Below the pieces are notes generated by a model that made no database searches, was not told the DNA's origin, and saw only the letters and a list, made by a program, of their open reading frames with translations. From positions 116,054,838 to 116,118,837 of the forward strand of contig OY282558.1 in NCBI GenBank assembly GCA_958295665.1: a stretch of 64,000 nt of DNA. The letters are read 5' to 3'. The stretch is from Tipula vernalis (Eukaryota > Arthropoda > Insecta > Diptera > Tipulidae). Both the position numbers and the translations under genes were made by a program. Every line of letters starts with the position of its first letter. Position 1 is the stretch's first letter. Of the stretch, positions 35,800 through 47,400 are shown one piece after another.

Positions 35800-36320
35800 G
35801 ATAATTTGGCACCCGAAGACAAAGAAAAAATGAAATCAACGCACAATCGACACTTATCGAACAAAATAGACGCGAGAAAAATTAAAGAAGTTGATATGGC
35901 TGCTCAAATGAGTGACGGTAGGATTGTTACTGCCGTTTTTGATTTCCAAATAAAATTTTGATGGTACCGCAGTCAAGAGCTTCAATTTTTTACTATACAC
36001 GAAAATATTTTGTTTATAATTTGACGGTTTATGCTCAGAACACAAAAGCGTGGAAGGTTGGAAGTAGCCAGTTACCTTAAACAAATTATGGAGCTGCGTC
36101 CGATTTGTAAAGATTTCAAATTTTGATCGGATAGTTGTCCAGTTCAAAACAGAACCAAAGTATTGTATGCTTTTTACGCTTGGGCCTTCAAATATTGAAT
36201 TATTTTTCCTCCCCTATCCATAACGGAAGCTAAATATAAAGATTTAATCAATCTTCGTGACAAAACATGTATAAATCCGGCGTACCACAGCTTTTATAAA
36301 AACTTGGACGATGAATGAAT
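35800..36320 (+). pseudogene. relic of an unassigned DDE-like insect transposon protein (copy 1)
   Basis: The frame reads APEDKEKMKSTHNRHLSNKI, AVFDFQ, then SRASIFYYTRKYFVYNLTVY, the order of words in a large family of uncharacterised insect TE proteins (a D-Q motif followed by Y-x-RK/Q-x-x-YN). The end, FLPPLSITEAKYKDLINLRD and then YHSFYKNL, matches the usual C-terminus of that family. The centre is missing and stops intervene. It belongs with the copy at 46132-47400. Family memory is the only basis for the call. Confidence 0.5.
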
Positions 36321-36324
36321 GTTT

Positions 36325-39122
36325 TTTTCGAGATATTATGAATTCCTTATTTTACTTTTATTTGAAAATTTATTGCAAAAAATATTATATTGTGTTTTAT
36401 AATAATTATTAAAATCACCTCTCCTATTTAAATTATAATTTCGTCGTCTAGCATTCAAAATATATTAATTTGCCGATTGATAGTATGATAAGAGTAGTTT
36501 ACTATAAATATATAGTTCATTACAAAAATATTTCAACCAAGACTACATATTATACAATTTTTGAATCTGTTCAATAATAATTTTGACACTAAAGTCTGAC
36601 GAACAAGCAAAATCCTACAACCTTTAATTGAAACTGTTGTAAACTATTTTAAATGAAAAGAGTTACAATGAGTTTAAGATGAAACAATTTTAAACGCCTC
36701 TCCTAATAAATTACATTACGCTCTTACCTATATTGTTGACACTTTTAATGTATGCAATGTTAAACATGGTATGAAAAGATTGATTTGAATCTTAAATTGG
36801 AACAAATGTGCAAGCTACAAATGGTTGAATTAAAAAACGAATGAATAAAAATCAAATTCACGGTTCTGGGTCAAAAACACAATCATGTCGTTTAAGAAGA
36901 AAAGTGATATCTAAATCAATATAGTTAAACCTATGGTCAAGAGACCGAAATACATTACATCCTTCGGGTCTACGCCATATGCTAAAAGATCGTTTAAAAT
37001 TTGCGTAGCACAGTAAAATACTTGATCCTGTATCAATATTATTGAAAAAAAAAAAAAAAAAAAATTCATGAGTGGGTTATATCCCCACCTTCCCCTTATA
37101 AGTCTGTGTGTAACAATTTATAAGTGATAAAACCATCAAAATAACATTTTCTTTTTCCATCCACCCGATCGAAAAAAAAAAAAAATAATTTCCACACCAA
37201 ACAAAAACACTAAAACAATTTTTTTCTTTTTTTTTTTTTAAACGAGAAGCAATAAAATGAAGAAAATTGCAATTTTCCACAACAAAACAACTCTGTATGT
37301 ACACGACTATATACCAAGAAGAAAAAAATCCAAATTATAAATATTTATCTCACCATTCAAAATGTAAATAAAATTCACCACATTTCCCTTCGACGAAAAA
37401 AACCAAAAAAACATTTCCACTCAACAGAAAAAAAAAAAAAAAATGATCACAACTTTATCTCGTCTTCTATTTCTGTGTGTACAAAACAACACAAATTTTT
37501 AACACCTCCCCACTTTTCTGTACCATCTAAAAATCGTTTTACATTTCCCCATGACCAATAAATTTAATTTTGTGTATACATATTTATAAAACATAATCCC
37601 CTCTTTTTTTGTATATATATAAATACAATACCAAACAAAAATTCTGATGCATTTTTATGTTTTATATAAAAAAAAAATTGTTATATACTTCATCATCCCT
37701 CCTTTGGATATAGCGACCACCTATTTACCCACTCTACCTGGTTTTGAGAATTTTTATTTTGATTAAATTATTTGATTATACGACATGCCATCTCTGTTTA
37801 ATACACGTTTTATAATCCATTTTTTGTTTCGTTCGATAATAACAAAAGAGAGGTTACAAAAAAAATTGATGAAGTGAGATAGGAGACTAAATCGTATTTT
37901 TATTTATAAAATTTACTTGTGTGTGTGTTTTGGTATTTTATATCGTAGTAAGAAGAAGAAGAAATAAAATTATATTGTAATAATTGTTTATCACGCCTAC
38001 AATTTTTATAAAAATGGCAGCGAAAATTGAAATCCGATTATAAAAGTTTTTTGTTTTTGTTTTTGTTCTATTCGACTACTGTATACTGAGTTGTTGCTGT
38101 AGTCTGTTATAATTTTTTTTATTTTGGTTCTGCTCGGTTTATTGTTGTTGTAACTTTGGTATAGGAGTTTGATTAATCGAATATTTGATTGGAATTGAAG
38201 TGAGTGGAATGAATTTTTCCAATTCCACACAAAAAAAAAAAAGTTATGAAACACGAGAAAATTTGTTATGTCGAATTTTTATTGTTTCGTTTTATATATA
38301 TGTAACTGTATGGTGTGGTGTGTGCGATGAAAAATGAGGCGGAGGAAAATTTTAATGCTTCGGTTGTGTGATGATGATGCGATGTTGTTGGTGTTATATC
38401 GGATTGTTATTGTTGTGCTCGATGTATATATGTATATAGGAAAATGTTAAGAAAATGATGATAAATAAAAATGTGAAAAATCATCTGTTTTCTTTTGTTT
38501 TGGGTTGTTTACTGTTATATTATGGCGTTATTGGCTGTTAGAAAAAATGTGATGGAATTGATATATCGTGTTTGTTAGGTTTTGCCGACGGGAGCATAAT
38601 TATATATATTTGGCAGGGCGGTGTATAGTATGTGACGTATATGTATATACATACATAGCACAATACGTGATTCGTCTATCCGGCGGTCTCTTTACTTTTC
38701 GTATTTAGCATAAAACGGTAATAAAGTGTGATCTTCTAATCGCAGATCATGTCATTGTTTGCTCACCAAGCACTCTATTAATATGTTAATTAATTTCATG
38801 AGTTGTCTTGTGTTTTTTTGGCACGACATTAAGCTGCTTTTTATGGTAATCTAATGACTAAATTTCCCAATAATTTATAAATCTCAACTTATATTAGTTT
38901 TGTACATAATATTATTATGACATGAACAATTATTTTCGTTTAATTTTCGAGTAAAGGTGTGAAATTTTCATACAATTTCATAAAATGTTGAAATGGTATT
39001 GCAAATAACTCCAAAGGTCTAATCTGAACTGTCTTTTACTCTCGAAATTATAAAAACTAAATATTTTATTATAAAACCCTGTAGATTATTTTAAATTATT
39101 TATTTTAATAAATCACTTCGTG
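36325..39122. other. TE-poor, AT-rich, probably host non-coding DNA
   Basis: No TE relic is recognised. Poly(A)/poly(T) tracts (37040-37063, 37170-37183, 37430-37443, 38231-38241) and T/G-rich low complexity are common. A GC-richer islet lies at 38605-38760. The open frames at 37077 and 38006 are low-complexity artefacts. Confidence 0.5.
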
Positions 39123-39196
39123 ATGACGAAAAACGGAAACGGCTTGAACGGAATTGTTGCAAGATCTCCCGCGTCAGCCGACAGACGCACCCGACG
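39123..39196 (+). CDS. candidate host first coding exon with splice donor
   Basis: A 74-nt stretch with much higher GC than its neighbours begins with ATG (39123-39125) and reads MTKNGNGLNGIVARSPASAD followed by a short basic end, then meets GTAATT at 39197, a plausible donor after two bases of the next codon. The composition is polar and Arg/Ser-rich, as in many disordered regulatory-protein starts. No partner exon is seen downstream in the window. The gene is not recognised. It could equally be a GC-rich conserved non-coding block. Confidence 0.35.
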
Positions 39197-39384
39197 GTAA
39201 TTTATAATTTATATATCACGCCAAAATAGCTGATTTGTTTAATTTGGTGTGAATCATTGTAATCCCCACCAAATTAAAAAAAAAATCAGCACCAGTTGTA
39301 CTATACTTACAAACAAAAATTCGCGAGTCCTTTTTGTAATCACCCATTTTTCCTTGCGTTTGTATAATATACAATCATAATTAT

Positions 39385-39990
39385 ATGATCGCGGCGGCAT
39401 GATCACACAAAAAAGAGATCATTATATTATTAAATATACAAAAACGGAAAATAAAAAATTGTACGATCGCGTATATAACACAAAATACGTGAAAACATGA
39501 AGCGCTTGGTGTACATCAACGCGCTGTGCATAAACATAATGCGCAAAATGTCAATTTATTATTATTAAATGAAAAATGATTAATTGCACATTTATATGTA
39601 TATATATATGCGGAGCGCACAAATTGGATCGCGCGCTATATCACGCAAAAGGAAGAGAATAGGGATCCGCCCCGCTCAAGAACCTGATCAATCGATATTC
39701 CAAATGCAACATAATTTTTTTTTTCTCCATAGGTACCATCCCACATTATATTCGCGATTCTTCTTAACGAAAAAAAAAAATGTTTTATGCGATCGCGCAT
39801 TTTTTTATGCACAGCCTTAAACAACTTAACGATCGCACAGGTTATTATAATGATTTTATGTGTTTCCTCTATTGCATCTTAACAAAATTTGGAATAAATG
39901 GTGCGCGCCTTGTTTCTTCTTCGCGAATAAAATCGCGCGGCTTGATCATCTTTTTGCGCGATTTTATGCATCTTAGAGTAGTGATAAATT
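39385..39990. promoter_or_regulatory. cluster of CGCG/GATCGCG-type motifs in AT-rich DNA
   Basis: Within 600 bp of otherwise very AT-rich DNA there are many words such as GATCGCGGC, ACGATCGCGT, AACGCGC, GATCGCGCGC, GCGATCGCGCA, ACGATCGCAC, GGTGCGCGCC, AATCGCGCGG and GCGCGATTTT, often with TGATCA or GATCAT nearby. This is far more CGCG than base composition predicts. A regulatory module is the simplest reading, but function is inferred. Confidence 0.35.
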
Positions 39991-40880
39991 TATCTAAGTT
40001 AAGCTAAATCGTATATATAGGTATATATAAATATCGTGTGTGAGTGGTTTTATTTATTGTATATGAGTGGAAATTGAAAATTGTTAATTTTCTTGTCAAA
40101 TCTAAGGTAATTTTTGTTTTATTATACATATTTAATAATCACATTTTGTATTTAAATTTAATAACGATTCTCACGACTTTTGTCAGCTTTTGGTATACAT
40201 ATATACTATACACAATTTATAACTTATTGTTGTTGTGAAACATAAATCATGTTACGAAGTTTTTTTCTTTTTTTTTTTGCATATTTATTTTATGATTCTA
40301 ATGTTTTATTGCAAACCAAATTATCACGAATTATCAATTATATATTAGAGTTTAGTTATATATTTCATAATTTGATTGTAAATTAGCTGTGTATAACAAT
40401 TTTTGAGCATTATGGATCGCAGTACAATAATGAAGGTTTCTCGTGTAATAAATTTAAATTTTGTACGGAATGTCCTCGATGTGTGGGACGGTTTTTGTTT
40501 TATGTTTTGGATATTTATAATTATGCAGATTTTGTAAAATTACATTTTAATATTGTCGAACATACATTACGTGCTTATCCGGTATGCCGAATTCAGCATT
40601 CAACTGAACAAAGGTATCCCTATTCTGGTATTTCACGCTTTTCACGCCTAAACCAATTCCTCATATGATTTGTGAGCAGCCAATTCCAACTTATTAGAAA
40701 TTAATTTTCTGTCCGCCGCCGCCGGGGTGGGATGGGACAGTATTACTTGATGACCAGTTCATCAAGAAGTCATCAGTATTTACTTAAACATACATTTGCC
40801 TTCCAAAAATACTTATAACAAGGATGAAGAGGTATTTGCTAATCGAATGACATGTACATCATCTTTACAGAACGTAAGAG
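39991..40880. other. AT-rich non-coding DNA with one GC-rich islet
   Basis: 40711-40735 (TCCGCCGCCGCCGGGGTGGG) stands out. It could be the 5' end of the retroelement that follows, as GC-rich starts are usual for LINE promoters, but this is a guess. Confidence 0.35.
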
Positions 40881-41444
40881 AGGTTACAGCAACGGAAGAA
40901 AAATGAAACGTCTTTTACCTTCAGATTTAAAACCAGTTCCCTATACAGAGTTAACATCGTTTAACGATTATATAAGTGGAGTAAAGGAAAAGATTATTCA
41001 TACATATTCAATCAAAATCTGTAATTTGTGATTATTGACTGAATAATCACAAATTTTACACTCATTATTCTGAGTCGCTAGAAACAGAATAAAATTGACA
41101 AATCCGTTAAATAAAACACAAAATCATTATCAATTATTTTTATGATACAAATCATATTATTATTTATGTAAGATAAAACTTAGATTAGTTATTAAGATAA
41201 AATTCTAGTGGTAAATGGTAATGGCTATAGTGTTGGATAATGTTTAGTGATTTAATTAGCTTAAATACAAAGTTCATATTTTCAATGAAAATTAAAAACA
41301 ATGACTATAGTGATATGGGACATTCGTTAAACTATAAGCCTCATGTGTTAAAAAATAAAATAAAAAATACGAAACAACCATCTCAAATAATCATGACGTC
41401 ATCGTAACAGAAATTCAAATACAAGAAATTCAAGAACCGAATTT

Positions 41445-42440
41445 AAAGGTAATATTAAGTTTCAAGTTTAGAGACGATTCGAAATCAAAGCAAAGGAAAT
41501 CTTACAGTGTAACCGATGTCAACGTCTAGGTCATGTGGCTCTCAACTGCTGCTTCAAATCGATGTAAAATGTGAAATATTATAAAACTTAAGAGAATGTA
41601 CAAAGAAAACCAAAAAACACCGGTACATTCTGTAAAGTACCAAAAAGTAGTGCATCCCGTTTCTTACACCCCGTATATAATTTATACTACCAACTCATTA
41701 AAATGACGGTTGTTCATTTATTGAATATTTTTATTTATTATTATGTTAGTATTGTTTTGGAAATTTATGATGAGTTCTAATATTTGTTGTCATATTAAAT
41801 ACATAGATTTGTCAACAATAAATGCAACCGGTCATTTTGAACGGTCGGTATACTTTTAGTGTTAACTAACTAAATTGAGAAAATTTAGAGAAATTAAAAG
41901 ATCAGCCAATAACTCAAAAGACGATTTAATAGAAAAAGAAATCAATCAAAAAAATTAACATCATACCAGGAGGCCTATTCCCGAACACATAATTGTCCAT
42001 TGAAAATTATGCCAATTTGACAAAAATGCTACACAATTTTACGTGAAAATGGCATTCTCGTACACAAGTGTAAATTGTATTTCTTAATTGTAGTAAATTC
42101 CTTTAAAACTGCCAAATTTAAAACCAAAGTTCGGGTATAAAACAAACGAAAAAGCGATATAAATGCATTATTATGTAACATTATACACCACTTTTGTGTT
42201 ACCGGATACGAAATTCACAATATTGACAAATTTCACAATATTGTGACAGCGTTTATGTATGTATGTGTTCGGGAATAGGACCCCAGAACATAGAGAATGC
42301 CACATTTGCGAATTTATTGAATCCATCCCAATTACCTTATGCTCATCAAACTCAATACAAAATATTGAACAAATTAAAAATGATTTTGCAAATTATGTAA
42401 GCCACAACGATGGAAGAAGTTCTCAGTAAGCTGTCAAAAT
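41445..42440 (+). pseudogene. LINE ORF1 (gag-like) relic with zinc knuckle
   Basis: At 41508-41549 the frame reads CNRCQRLGHVALNC, a C-x2-C-x4-H-x4-C zinc knuckle typical of Jockey/I-type ORF1 proteins, preceded by IEIKAKEILQ. Downstream, KKTKNTGTFCK fits the Cys-rich linker between knuckles. After a MITE interruption, PEHRECHICEFIESIPITLC and SIQNIEQIKNDFANYVS (42283-42400) continue in one frame. Many stops are present. No ORF2 is seen nearby. The upstream limit may reach 40880. Confidence 0.55.
41974..42279. mobile_element. MITE, about 306 bp, 18-bp inverted ends
   Basis: CCTATTCCCGAACACATA at the left matches TATGTGTTCGGGAATAGG at the right exactly in reverse complement. CCAG lies just outside on both sides with a few extra bases, a possible 4-bp target duplication. 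Removing the insert joins CATACCAG to AACATAGAG, which keeps the flanking ORF1-like text continuous. No coding capacity. Confidence 0.7.
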
Positions 42441-42984
42441 CCTCAATTTAATTACGTTAAACGTGAATTCATTAAGTTACTAACTGAGTACTTAACAAAA
42501 AAAGCAATCTTGACTTAAACACAGTCAATTTCATATCATTAGAATACACAACAATATCAGTCAAATCCTGTTAATCTTATTTCAGATTGGGAACAGTAAT
42601 GTGTAGCTTAGAAGCAAAATGGTGTCTTTTCCATAATTAAAAAAAAAAAGTTGATTATGAGGTTATGTTCCTTTCGTACAACAAAATCAAAATATTCAAG
42701 TTAATCTTGTCAAACCAATCGTAGTCACTTGTAAACTGAGAATCAAAATAAAGGGTTGTTTGCAAAATAAATCAACTTTATTCCTTCTCTGAAAAATTTT
42801 CAAAACCGTTCTATTCCATTCGAAATTTTGTATGCATTTATATAATCTCTGTAGCAAAACGATTGTATTCCTTTTAAGCGCGAAAAATGTGAAACGTCAA
42901 AAAATTTGTTCAGCAAAATTAGTTGTGGTTAAATTGCCTTAGTGCATAGTCGCGTTTTGATAAGAAGTACTTGTATACGAGTAA

Positions 42985-45900
42985 TAGTCCAGTAAATAAA
43001 GGGTCGAACAGAGAGTTGCCATTTTTATTTGCTAGTTGATGAATGGCATTTGGCATCGCCAATCGGGTTTCGAAAATTTGACCGTTTTCGAGATAAATGG
43101 GCCCAAGCGCACCCAGAATATTGAGTTTCTGTGTCGTATGCCGGAGAGCACAGTCCGTGCATTTACACATGAGCGGGCGGACAAATTATTCAATAACTTT
43201 GTTAAAAATGCGAATTTTGTCATTATTCAAAGTTCTTCTATGGAAGGGGAAACCTATACCGCAACTATATCCGGTGACTCGAGTCACGTTTTTAATCTTT
43301 GGCCGTATCGAAAAAAGGAGTCAAATATTGCTTTTCCATGCATTTTTAGTCCTCCCCTGAATTTGTTCCTATTTTTTTTGTATTACACTAATTTGCTCCA
43401 AATGTCCTTGATTATGGGTCCTCAGAAGGTCATTTGTCATCTGTAAAATTTGTATAATCTAATTTTCTTGCATTTTGATTAAAACTTTGTTTGTTGAATC
43501 CCAATTTTTTGCTGTTTTTGGAGTGTGGGGAAATTTTGTAAACAACCACCAATTAAAAATTTATACATGATCGAATTGGTCTCTATGACATATCATTTGA
43601 AAGCCAAGAACGTCTACTTTTCGGCAAAAAGCGCACTTTTTCTTTTTATGGCATTTTTCTCCATGCCCTTTATTTCTGACATTTTAACACCTTGACTAGT
43701 GTAAAGGTTGAATTCTCACCTTTCCATCAATGTTTATAAAGTCATCTCATTTATACGTGGGGAAAAACCCGAGTCTCTAAATGTAATGCTATAATTTCAT
43801 TACTTTCATTTTTTCCGTCGTTTGCCACGTGTGTGCTCTATGCGGCGCTCGTGTCGTCTGCTACAGTCCATACGACCACATTAGCATTTTGTTGGTTAAT
43901 GTTTGGAGTTATTAAATGCGTTGGTTTTCTTTCATTATTTTGATAAATATTATAGTCAATTATAGAAAGAAAGAGTGATAAAAGTCAAGAATATTGAACA
44001 AATTTTGAGGTTTTCCGTTTAAATTAACTTACATCACCAACCTAATTATTCCCGGGAAGTCACAGTGGTTTTCGATGGCTATGAATGCAATCGCGATAGT
44101 TTAAAAGGGTTTTCCAAAGGAAAAGTTTTTGTCCAATAATAACAATAAAATTCGCTTCATTCAGTATTTGAAGGGTGTTCTGGAAGAGAATGGCATTTCC
44201 ATTAGACAAGCAGTAGACGATGCAGACTCGTTGATCGTACATACGGCGTTGCAGAAATGTGCTGTCAACGCCCCGCCAGTTGTAGTAGTGGCAGAGGATA
44301 TTGACATCCTTGTATACTGATAACAGCCCTGACCCCAACAGATCAAACAATTTATTTCTTGAAGCCTAGAAAGGGAAAAAAACCCAGCAAATGTTTTCCT
44401 CCAAGAGCTTAGATGCACGGCCCTTCGTTAGAGACAATATTTTATTTCTTCACGCGATTTCGGGAAGCGATACAACTTCCGCTTTTTTCGGGAAAGGAAA
44501 AACGTCAATAGTCGACAAATTAGAGGGAAAGGTAACGAAGAACAGAAACACGGAACTGGAAGCGGTCATTGAAAGTTTTAAAAACCATAATCTTCCCCAC
44601 GAGACCGAATTTCAGGACGGGCCAACTGTCATTGAGTCGATGTACAGTGATGATGATACACAAACCCTGACAAAAATTAGATACGAGATCTTCAAGCGAT
44701 TCACCAGAGACAGAAACAGAAACCAAACCGCGCTCAAACTAGCAACCTTACCACCCACATCTGAAGATGCAAGGCAACACCTTTATCGGTATATCTGCAA
44801 GTCCAGCAGTGGCTCGGAAACGAACTGCCACCAGTAAAATGGGGATGGAAACATGTAGGGGGTACACTCATGCCGGTCCAAACCACTAAAGACCCAGCGG
44901 TTCCGGAACTCTTAAAGATGATATTTTGTCAATGTAAGAAAGAATGTAAGGGAACATGTTCATGCAAGAAAGCAGGGCTACCATGCTCATCTATTTGTGG
45001 TTCATGTGAGTCCCGCCAGTGTTCGAATTATAAAGACAGTCAAGATACTTTACCCGAAGAGGTAGAACTAGAGGAAACTCTAGAACCGTCTAGACGTTGA
45101 TGACCAAGAATTATTTTCGGACTCTTGTGACGGGGACTGGTGATTTACAGATTTATGTCATAATTTCAATATATTTTTCTATATTTTTCTATAACAAATG
45201 AAATTTAAAGAAACTTTATAACTCTTTATTCCAAAAACCTCGATCCGGATGGTTGCAAAAAAAATTGCAAAAATTTGCCGAGAATCTGCAAGAAATTGTT
45301 GTTGAGTATTATGGGTAAATTTTCTTCACACTTTAGAGATTTTTAGTTTTCATTAGGAAAAACCTAATGAACTTCAATACTTTGCCACATGTGCAAAACT
45401 GATTGTCGCTAGTTTCTGGTCAATTCGTGGGGTCCATCCTTCTGTGATTAATCTTATGGTCTGCTTTCTTAATAGGTATAGCTTAAGGCCTCATTTGCGG
45501 GAAAAACAAGACGCTCGGAAACATAAATGTCCTTCAAAATTATATGGTTTACGGCGTATCTCATTTATGGCCCCGAGGATTTTGCCAGTGGATAGAATGT
45601 GGTGGCGCCATCTACAATTGGTTTACACAGTCCAAAACATTGAAAATAATGTATTTCCAACACCCCCCATCTCAAATTTTGTAAAAAACTTGTATATTTC
45701 ATGAGTCTCAAAATTTTGGATTTTTCAACCTGACTTTTTGCAAAAAATATTAATGTTGCGGAAAAAATCATTAGGACCATTTTTGTAGAAAATTAACTGA
45801 TCTTCAATTTTTATCTAAAAATCTCTAACTGCCATATTTTAGGAGATATCCGCGGAAAACCGATTTTTCGGGTCTTTTAGGGCCATTTTCTCCCCCTGTC

Positions 45901-46030
45901 ACACAATATTTTTACGCAAACTCGGGCTCATTTTCAAGGGGGTGCCAAATGCCACTCATCAACTAGCAAATAAAAATAGCAACTTATAATCTACAGGTTG
46001 GCCTTTTTTCCCCCTTCATTTATTGGACTA
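42985..46030 (+). mobile_element. 3-kb TIR element carrying a PIN/FEN-like + Cys-rich protein
   Basis: Left end TAGTCCAGTAAATAAAGGG, right end (reverse complement) TAGTCCAATAAATGAAGGG, each preceded by TAA outside (42982-42984 and 46031-46033), a likely 3-bp target duplication. Further in, TATTTGCTAGTTGATGAATG (43027-43046) is matched by its inverse near 45955-45975, so the arms extend at least 90 bp with gaps. The only recognisable protein is at 44023-45100. 43100-44020 and 45120-45900 look non-coding. No DDE transposase or RT is seen; either the protein is itself the mobility enzyme or the element is non-autonomous. Confidence 0.68.
44023..45100 (+). pseudogene. PIN/FEN-like nuclease-domain protein with C-terminal Cys-rich (CXC-like) domain
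   Basis: Pieces in order: TVVFDGYECNRDSL (about 44063), FLSNNNNKIRFIQYL, AVDDADSLIVHTAL (about 44210), VVVVAEDIDIL (about 44285), FLHAISGSDTTSAFFGKGKT (44450-44505), LATLPPTSEDARQHLYR (about 44735-44790), VKWGWKHVGG, then 44926-45035 with IFCQCKKECKGTCSCKKAG and SICGSCESRQCSN. Acidic motifs D-G-Y, DxD, DxD and G-x-D-T match a PIN/FEN-like active-site plan in a widespread uncharacterised metazoan family; GSD stands where relatives have GCD. The Cys cluster resembles tesmin/CXC repeats. At least three frameshifts or stops break it, and the long N-terminal part of relatives is absent. The nuclease assignment is inferred from motifs. Confidence 0.6.
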
Positions 46031-46131
46031 TAAGTGAATAATTATATTTCAAATCGAACCTTGGTAAGTAAATTTACTCTTTTTGTAATGTATAATAATT
46101 AGTGAGTTTATTAATATAGCGCGTTGCTAAA

Positions 46132-47400
46132 ATGGATTGCCAAGAAACGCCAACATTAACACAACCCTAACACAGTAGAAAAAAATCTTTAGTAAAATTG
46201 TCTTGGAAGCGTGAAAGTGCAAAAGTCAGAAGGTACGTATAGTTCAGTATTATTTTGAAAATTTGTTAAAGCTAATAGATAATATCTTTATAGATATTCT
46301 GTTACAAATCTTCCCAAAATGGTTAAATGCAACCATAAGGGCAACAGTTTCCGTTGCCATTTACTTAAAAGTGGTGATGCACTAAATTTTGCGAACTCAT
46401 TTTATAAAAATAAAAGCAAACTCACTCAAGATGCTTTTATTTTGTAATACTGCGATCGCGTGCAAAATGGACCCCGAAAATTACTAACTATTAAGCATTA
46501 CATAAGAGCGTGAAACAACAATTTGCTGGCAGGATGTCAAAATGTATTTTTGAAAGTGTTAAACATTGGTCGATCTCGAGTTCATAGAATTTGTAAACAA
46601 CATTTCATTAGCGAGGAACCACTTCAAAATGACAGTACTTACCATCGCAGTTGTCAATTGCGAAAATGTGGAGACAATATCAAATTGTAAATCATGAAAT
46701 GCAGGTCAGAGAAAGTTATTTTTTGTACGAGATTCAACTTGGGTTTCAAAATCCCAAGCACAAATATGTGTTCCACGTGTTTAAAGTTTAAAGAGGAAAT
46801 TAAGGCCGAGAAGGATATTGCTAAAACCGTTCAAAACCGTCTACATAAAATGCGGGCAAAATCGTTCTTCGAGTTTCTCAATGAGACTATAGAGCCGATT
46901 TGCTAACAGTCTCGTTTGACTGTCAAAAAAATATGGTTCTGCCCAAAGTACCAGACTAGGCCGCATATTATAGCAGACAGCCATATTTGTATCTGTTTGG
47001 AATAGTTGTTGGAAATGGTCACTCCAAATTAACAACGAAAAATGTTTTTCTCTATCATTGGACGGACAATGTTCATCGGAAAGGATCAAACGAAATAGTT
47101 TCGGCAGGTTTTCATATAGGTTATCTAATTTAAATTTTGATGGAATCAGTACAGTATACGTTTGGTATGTGATGGTTGTGGGGGACAGAACAAGAATTCG
47201 ACCATATGGTTGGAATGGTTTCCTTTTGGCTTGACACAATAGCACCGTCAACTATAAAATGTATTGAGTTTATATTTCCTGTACCAGGGCATTCCTACAT
47301 ACCACTCGACCGTGTTTTCGCGCAGATTGAAAAGAAGGTTAGAACAAAGTCAAAGCATTCAAACGTTTTTGTAAGATTGTATATTGCTTAAGTTGTTCTT
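46132..47400 (+). pseudogene. unassigned DDE-like insect transposon protein (copy 2), with a small intron
   Basis: An exon from ATG 46132 ends RESAKVRR at a GTACGT donor (about 46236); a short intron ends TTTATAG near 46293. The next exon gives VTNLPKMVKCNHKGNSFRCH, FANSFYKNKSKLTQDAFIL and later VLNIGRSRVHRICKQHFIS. From 46694 it reads VIFCTRFNLGFKIPSTNMCS. Near 46912-47130 come CQKNMVLPKVPD, AAYYSRQPYLYLFGIVVGN, VFLYHWTDN and KGSNEIVSA, then IFPVPGHSYIPLDRVFAQIE (from about 47269). This order matches a common insect TE family of unknown name, with D-C-Q, YYSRQ and SNEI signatures. Five or more stops or frameshifts are present. Terminal repeats were not found. Confidence 0.6.

Noticed and set aside
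43036..43446. 136-codon frame near the left end of the TIR element
   Set aside because: It starts in the terminal repeat region; several overlapping frames on both strands are open and none resembles a known domain. It might hide part of the missing N-terminus, but I cannot support it.
46841..47251. 136-codon minus-strand frame
   Set aside because: The plus strand here carries the recognisable transposon protein words (PVPGHSYIPLDRV, AAYYSRQ). The minus frame is its shadow.
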